A DNA stretch of 17,044 nucleotides from Planctomycetota bacterium (lineage in GTDB: Bacteria > Planctomycetota > Phycisphaerae > Phycisphaerales > UBA1924): the NCBI GenBank assembly GCA_023412695.1, contig JAEYNG010000247.1:1-17044 (forward strand), given 5' to 3'. This document shows positions 13,659 through 17,044 of the stretch, piece by piece. How positions within the stretch are numbered: the first letter of the stretch is position 1; the number at the start of each line of letters is the position of its first letter. Made by a program: the position numbers and the translations under genes. The notes beneath the pieces were generated by a model that worked only from the letters and a program-made list of their open reading frames with translations, did no database searches and was not told where the DNA came from.

Positions 13659-14210
13659 ATGCGATTCCCCCGCCTGTTCGCGTTCTACCGCTCGTACCCG
13701 GAGTTCGACGGGTACACCGACGAGCAGTGCCGCAAGCTGGTCTTGCAGGCACGGCTCCGCCGCGGCGATGCGGCATGGGTCATGCCCCTGCTCGCGGCGT
13801 TGGGCCTGATGATCGCGTGGACGGTGGTGGGTGGGGGGGTGCTCGTGCTCGCGGCACACGCCGCGGGCCGGTCGCTGCCGACGCCCTCGTCGTTCATGAC
13901 ACCGATCCTCGTCTTCCAGGTGCCGGGCTTTATCGTCGCCTACGTCTGGGTGCGCCGCGTCATGCTCGCGCGCTCGATCCGGCGGATGGTCAACCGCGCG
14001 GTCTGCCCGTTCTGCGAGTTTTCGCTCCGCGGCCTGCCGGTGAAAGTGAACGCGGTCGTCTGTCCGGAGTGCGGGCAACGGGTCCAGCTCTCGGCACACG
14101 GCATCCGGAAAGAGGACCTCGACCTCGACGCGCCGGACCTGTTCGCGCCGCTCCCGCCGCCCGGCCGGACGCCGAGCAAGCCCGTGTCGCCGCTTGGAAG
14201 GGGGCGGTGA
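13659..14210 (+). CDS. two-helix membrane protein with one C-terminal zinc ribbon (paralogue 1)
   Basis: The protein has 183 residues. It starts MRFPRLFAFYRSYPEFDGYTDEQ..., which aligns with the start of paralogue 3, and this supports ATG 13659 over an upstream in-frame ATG. Two hydrophobic segments (about 40-67 and 79-102) flank a short loop. A basic linker then leads to a ribbon CPFC (C116, C119) and CPEC (C135, C138) with FSLRGLP between them, the form common in planctomycete proteins. A Pro-rich tail (163-183) ends the protein. Function is unknown; a membrane-anchored zinc ribbon facing the cytoplasm is the structural reading. No Shine-Dalgarno sequence precedes the ATG. Its stop overlaps the next ATG by one base (TGATG). 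Confidence 0.8.
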   Translation: MRFPRLFAFYRSYPEFDGYTDEQCRKLVLQARLRRGDAAWVMPLLAALGLMIAWTVVGGGVLVLAAHAAGRSLPTPSSFMTPILVFQVPGFIVAYVWVRRVMLARSIRRMVNRAVCPFCEFSLRGLPVKVNAVVCPECGQRVQLSAHGIRKEDLDLDAPDLFAPLPPPGRTPSKPVSPLGRGR

Positions 14211-14701
14211 TGCGTGTTACCTACTCCAGTCTACGGCGAGGTTTTCGCGAACTCGACGGACTGACCGCGCGACAGGCAGATGCGCTCATCGAGTCTGTAC
14301 GCCGGGAGACTGGGAATCGGCTCACCCATGTTTCATTTGGTGCCGCGTTGGTGATTGCATGTATGTGCTTCTGCGTAATGTTCTTCCTCACCTTCAAGGC
14401 CGAACTGTTCGGTCTCCCGGAGGCTTCGGTGTGGCTCGCTGTGCTGCTCAGTATCTGCGTCGCTTCATTTCTTGGTCCGTTGGCGGGGTTTGTTGTGCGC
14501 GATCAGATGCTGAGGGTGGGGCTTCGCAAGCGCATCGATGAGGCTCGCTGTCGGAAGTGCGCGTACGAACTGATCGGTCTGCGAGCCGTGAATGACGTGC
14601 TCCATTGCCCCGAGTGCGGTACCGTCGTCACGCTTGCAGAGTGCTTGGGCTTGGAGTTGCGCTCGGCATCACTGGGGCGTCGAGAGGAGGACCCCGCCTG
14701 A
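14210..14701 (+). CDS. two-helix membrane protein with one C-terminal zinc ribbon (paralogue 2)
   Basis: The protein has 163 residues and the same plan as its neighbours: a short N-terminal region (SLRRGFRELDGLTARQADAL), two hydrophobic segments (about 41-62, Cys- and Phe-rich, and 74-96), then a ribbon with C114, C117, C133 and C136 separated by YELIGLRAVND. The ATG at 14210 overlaps the previous stop, and GGAAGGGGG just upstream is a plausible ribosome binding site. The frame stays open upstream through the whole previous gene and part of kmo, but that stretch is a shadow. Third positions are less GC-rich than in paralogues 1 and 3. Its own TGA overlaps the next ATG by one base. Function is unknown. 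Confidence 0.8.
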   Translation: MRVTYSSLRRGFRELDGLTARQADALIESVRRETGNRLTHVSFGAALVIACMCFCVMFFLTFKAELFGLPEASVWLAVLLSICVASFLGPLAGFVVRDQMLRVGLRKRIDEARCRKCAYELIGLRAVNDVLHCPECGTVVTLAECLGLELRSASLGRREEDPA

Positions 14702-15573
14702 TGCGCATCCCCCTCTCCAAGATCTACCGCGCGTTTCCCGAGTTCGATCCATTCCCGGATGACGAGTGCGAACGGTACCTCCGCTACGCCTACCGCCGCG
14801 CGAGGCTGCGCATCGGCTGTATCCCCGTGCTGGTCTTCGCCGCAACGCTCGTGATGTGCGCGACGATCTTCATCCTCACCGTTGTCGCGCTCGGCCGCGC
14901 GGGCGTCAGGCCCAGCGAGCCCGGGGTCGTATTCCTCCTCGCGATCATCGGGATCGTCGCCGTTCCCTCGATGATCGCCCTCATCACACGCGACAGGATC
15001 CTCTTCCGCGTCCTGCACGACCGGATCAAGAACGCCCGCTGCCCCGGCTGCGAGTTCAGCCTGCTCGGACTTCCCATTGTCGCGGGCGCGGCACGCTGCC
15101 CCGAGTGCGGGTTCAACGTCGTTCTCCGCGAGCACAACCTCACCCCTGAGGACCTGCTCATCCGTCGCGTCGGCGAGACCGATGCCCCCGACAACGGTTA
15201 CACCAAGTGCGCCACTTGCGGTTTCGACGTCCGCGGCGTGTCGATCACGAACGACGCTGTCCGCTGCCCCGATTGCGGCCATGTCCAGGTCCTGAACAAG
15301 CACGCCCTTCTGAACAGCGTCTATGGCAGCCGTACGCCCGATGGCTCCGTGAACGAACGCTCGCGCGTCACCGAGTGCCCGGGCTGCAAGCGCAGCCTGC
15401 TTGGCTATCCGATCTTCGAAAGCCAGGCACGCTGCATGGACTGCGGCTTCATCGCGAACGTCGAGCCGGGGCCGGACGACGAAGCGCCCGCCGAGTCGGC
15501 GAGCGAGGTGGGTTTGCGGATCAAGCGTCAGCGAAACACCAGTAACTCATCTACTCCGCGGCCACCAGGCTAA
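14701..15573 (+). CDS. two-helix membrane protein with three zinc ribbons (paralogue 3)
   Basis: The protein has 290 residues. MRIPLSKIYRAFPEFDPFPDDE matches the beginning of paralogue 1 and supports ATG 14701, which has GAGGAGG 10 bases upstream. Hydrophobic segments lie at about 39-65 and 76-97. Three ribbons follow: C114/C117/C133/C136, C170/C173/C189/C192 and C226/C229/C245/C248, each with an LLGLP-, VRGVS- or LLGYP-type centre. Successive ribbons are offset by exactly 56 residues. The last 40 residues are acidic, then polar and Pro-rich. Function is unknown; an array of ribbons next to a membrane anchor suggests binding of protein partners or nucleic acid near the membrane, which is inference. 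It converges on the DUF1501 gene across 81 bases. Confidence 0.85.
   Translation: MRIPLSKIYRAFPEFDPFPDDECERYLRYAYRRARLRIGCIPVLVFAATLVMCATIFILTVVALGRAGVRPSEPGVVFLLAIIGIVAVPSMIALITRDRILFRVLHDRIKNARCPGCEFSLLGLPIVAGAARCPECGFNVVLREHNLTPEDLLIRRVGETDAPDNGYTKCATCGFDVRGVSITNDAVRCPDCGHVQVLNKHALLNSVYGSRTPDGSVNERSRVTECPGCKRSLLGYPIFESQARCMDCGFIANVEPGPDDEAPAESASEVGLRIKRQRNTSNSSTPRPPG
15040..15444 (+). repeat. three in-frame zinc-ribbon units with 168-base period
   Basis: The first Cys codons of the three ribbons of paralogue 3 lie at 15040, 15208 and 15376, exactly 168 bases (56 codons) apart, with identical CxxC-15-CxxC spacing in each. The DNA units are well diverged, so this is an old internal duplication. 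The same ribbon occurs singly in each of the two preceding genes. Confidence 0.75.
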
Positions 15574-15609
15574 GCGCGCCGTCAGAAGCGGAACCTCTCC
15601 AGGTACCTC

Positions 15610-15650
15610 CTCTGTGCCCTCTGCGTCCACTCTGCGGCCTCTGTGTACTT
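15610..15650. repeat. CTCTG-type short repeat array between convergent genes
   Basis: CTCTG starts at 15610, 15619, 15630 and 15639, giving units of about 9, 11 and 9 bases (CTCTGTGCC, CTCTGCGTCCA, CTCTGCGGC, CTCTGTGTA). On the minus strand it reads as CACAGAG/CGCAGAG units just downstream of the DUF1501 stop. From memory, very similar CAGAG-based strings are scattered between genes in several bacterial phyla, planctomycetes included. I see no hairpin with a T-run here. The gap 15574-15654 holds nothing else. Confidence 0.6.
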
Positions 15651-15654
15651 GCCT

Positions 15655-16959
15655 TTATGTTCGCTTAAAGACATCGAACGCGCGATAGCTCCCCTCAAGA
15701 ATCTTCTTCGAGTCGGCCTTCAGCCATTTCTCGAGGATCGATGCGTACACGCTCCGGAAGTCCGTGCCATACTTCAGGTCGCCCTGGTCGAGGTCCGTCA
15801 GCGACGGGTGCTTCCCGTGCACGCCGGGCTTGACCATCGGCCCGAAGAGGAACATCGGCGCAGCGGTGCCGTGGTCCGTCCCGCCGCTGGCGTTCTGCGC
15901 CACGCGCCGGCCGAACTCCGAGAAGCTCATCGTCAATACGCGCCCGTCGTTGCCCTGCTTCTTCAGGTCGTCGTAGAACGCTTTCAGGCTCGAGCTCAGC
16001 GTCTCCATGAGCTGCGCATGGCGTCCCTGCTCGCCGCCCTGGCCCGCGTGCGTGTCGAAGCCGCCGAGGTTCGCGTAGTACACGCGCGTCTTCAGCCCCG
16101 CGCGGATCATGCTCGAGATCATCTGGAGCTGGCGTGACAGCTCGTTGCCCGGGTACGGGGACAGCGGCCGCTGCGCCACCGCGCGCCGGATCTGCTCGCT
16201 GCTGATCTGCGCATCGAGCGCGGTCCGCATCAGGAACCCCGCGTTCGTGTCGCCCCGCACGCCGTCGACCACGCCGCGCCGGTTGATCTGGTCGTACGGC
16301 TCCGCCAGCGACTCGTGCACGTCCTGACCCAGCCAGCGGAACAGGTTCGGATCCTCGAAGCCGATCGCCCGCGACAGCCGTCCCTGCATCGCCAGCGGAG
16401 CCTCGCGGCCGATCGCGATCCCCGCCATCGGCTCGGGCTCGGGCTTCCCCCCCTCGCCCACGCCGCAGCACTCGGCGTCGAAGTACCGGCCCAGCCACCC
16501 GTCCCCCGTCGCCGACGTGTCGGCCGTGTGCCAGATGTCCATCGACTTGAAGTGCGAGCGGTTGGGGTTCGGATACCCCACGCCCTGCACGATCGCGCAC
16601 AGCCCCTCGTCGTGCAGCTCCTTGATGCCCCGCATGTTCGGGTGCAGGCCGACGCCGTTCGCCTTCTCGAGCTTGAGCGCGTTGCTCTCACGGATGCCGA
16701 TCGTCGGCCGCGCCTTGTAGTAGTTTGGATCGCCGAACGGCACAACGCTGTTCAGCCCGTCGTTCCCGCCGCCGAGCTGCACGACCACCAGGATGTGATC
16801 CGTCGGCACGCCCGGGATCTCCGACATGAACTCCCCCGGCATCGGCAGCCCGAACGCCGAGCGGTTGATGAACGCCGGCACCGTCACCGCGGCCGAGGTC
16901 AGCACCAGGCCCGTCGAGAGAAACTGCCGGCGTGTAAATGCAACTGGATCGCTCGACAT
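15655..16959 (-). CDS. Tat-exported DUF1501 family protein
   Basis: The 434-residue protein begins with a twin-arginine signal (TRRQFLSTG, R10-R11) and a hydrophobic stretch to about residue 30, so it is probably exported folded. The body shows DUF1501 landmarks, a branch related to the alkaline phosphatase/sulfatase fold: VVQLGGGNDGLNSVVPFGDP (59-78), NRSHFKSMDIWHTAD (133-147), NLGGFDTHAGQGGEQGRH (297-314), SFSEFGRRVAQN (345-356) and GGTDHGTAAPMFLFG (359-373). The substrate is unknown. These proteins are abundant in planctomycetes and are often paired with a DUF1800 protein encoded just upstream; the 85 bases beyond the start are too few to show one. GAGGG (16967-16971, minus strand) is 7 bases before the ATG. 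The gene is complete and in frame. Confidence 0.92.
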   Translation of the reverse strand: MSSDPVAFTRRQFLSTGLVLTSAAVTVPAFINRSAFGLPMPGEFMSEIPGVPTDHILVVVQLGGGNDGLNSVVPFGDPNYYKARPTIGIRESNALKLEKANGVGLHPNMRGIKELHDEGLCAIVQGVGYPNPNRSHFKSMDIWHTADTSATGDGWLGRYFDAECCGVGEGGKPEPEPMAGIAIGREAPLAMQGRLSRAIGFEDPNLFRWLGQDVHESLAEPYDQINRRGVVDGVRGDTNAGFLMRTALDAQISSEQIRRAVAQRPLSPYPGNELSRQLQMISSMIRAGLKTRVYYANLGGFDTHAGQGGEQGRHAQLMETLSSSLKAFYDDLKKQGNDGRVLTMSFSEFGRRVAQNASGGTDHGTAAPMFLFGPMVKPGVHGKHPSLTDLDQGDLKYGTDFRSVYASILEKWLKADSKKILEGSYRAFDVFKRT

Positions 16960-17044
16960 AGTTCAGCCCTCATCAACCTCGGTCTCGTGCCCGTTATCTG
17001 ATGCAGTCCACCTTTGCGTGCGTCTTGTGCGAGATGTCTCGTAC

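Noticed and set aside
13181..14209. Long N-terminal extension of ribbon paralogue 2 through paralogue 1 and kmo.
   Set aside because: The paralogue alignment, the TGATG junction and a ribosome binding site place the start at 14210; the extension is a Ser/Thr/Arg/Pro-rich shadow.
16960..17044. End of a DUF1800 gene upstream of the DUF1501 gene on the minus strand.
   Set aside because: One minus-strand frame is open up to a TGA just before the start codon, but 85 bases give no recognisable DUF1800 ending.

Overview
The window looks like chromosomal DNA from a high-GC bacterium. I think it is a planctomycete, probably of the Phycisphaerae type. The reasons are a Tat-exported DUF1501 protein, membrane proteins ending in the CPxC...LxGLP...RCPECG zinc ribbon that is common in that phylum, very GC-rich third codon positions, and an animal-like kynurenine route. 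This placement is inference; no rRNA or marker gene is present to prove it.

Layout: (1) 1-3469, plus strand: the 3' two-thirds of recG, then a family X DNA polymerase with a C-terminal PHP domain (polX). (2) 3497-4396, minus strand: a stand-alone pseudouridine-5'-phosphate glycosidase (psuG), convergent with polX. (3) 4397-13581, plus strand: a kynurenine-degradation cluster. It reads, in order, two different 3-hydroxyanthranilate 3,4-dioxygenases, a META-domain lipoprotein, a GNAT acetyltransferase, an animal-type ACMSD, a secreted protein that looks like a metallopeptidase without its metal ligands, kynureninase, an unrecognised 317-residue protein, and kynurenine 3-monooxygenase. (4) 13659-15573, plus strand: three tandem paralogous membrane proteins with one, one and three zinc ribbons, joined by overlapping stop/start codons. 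(5) 15655-16959, minus strand: a DUF1501 protein, separated from the ribbon genes by a short CTCTG repeat array.

Pathway logic: KMO hydroxylates kynurenine, kynureninase releases 3-hydroxyanthranilate, the two dioxygenases open its ring, and ACMSD decarboxylates the product to 2-aminomuconate semialdehyde. This diverts carbon away from quinolinate and NAD towards catabolism. The genes stand in roughly the reverse of pathway order. The first two steps (tryptophan dioxygenase, formylkynurenine formamidase) and the steps after ACMSD are not in the window. A good sigma70-like promoter and a guanine-tract (G-quadruplex-type) leader precede the first dioxygenase gene.

The most interesting parts are: the tandem dioxygenases with basic tails; ACMSD insertions, one carrying a CxxxCxxC motif; two unexplained genes embedded in the cluster; the exact 56-residue ribbon repeat; and the G-tract leader. 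No tRNA, rRNA, insertion sequence, CRISPR array or phage gene was seen.
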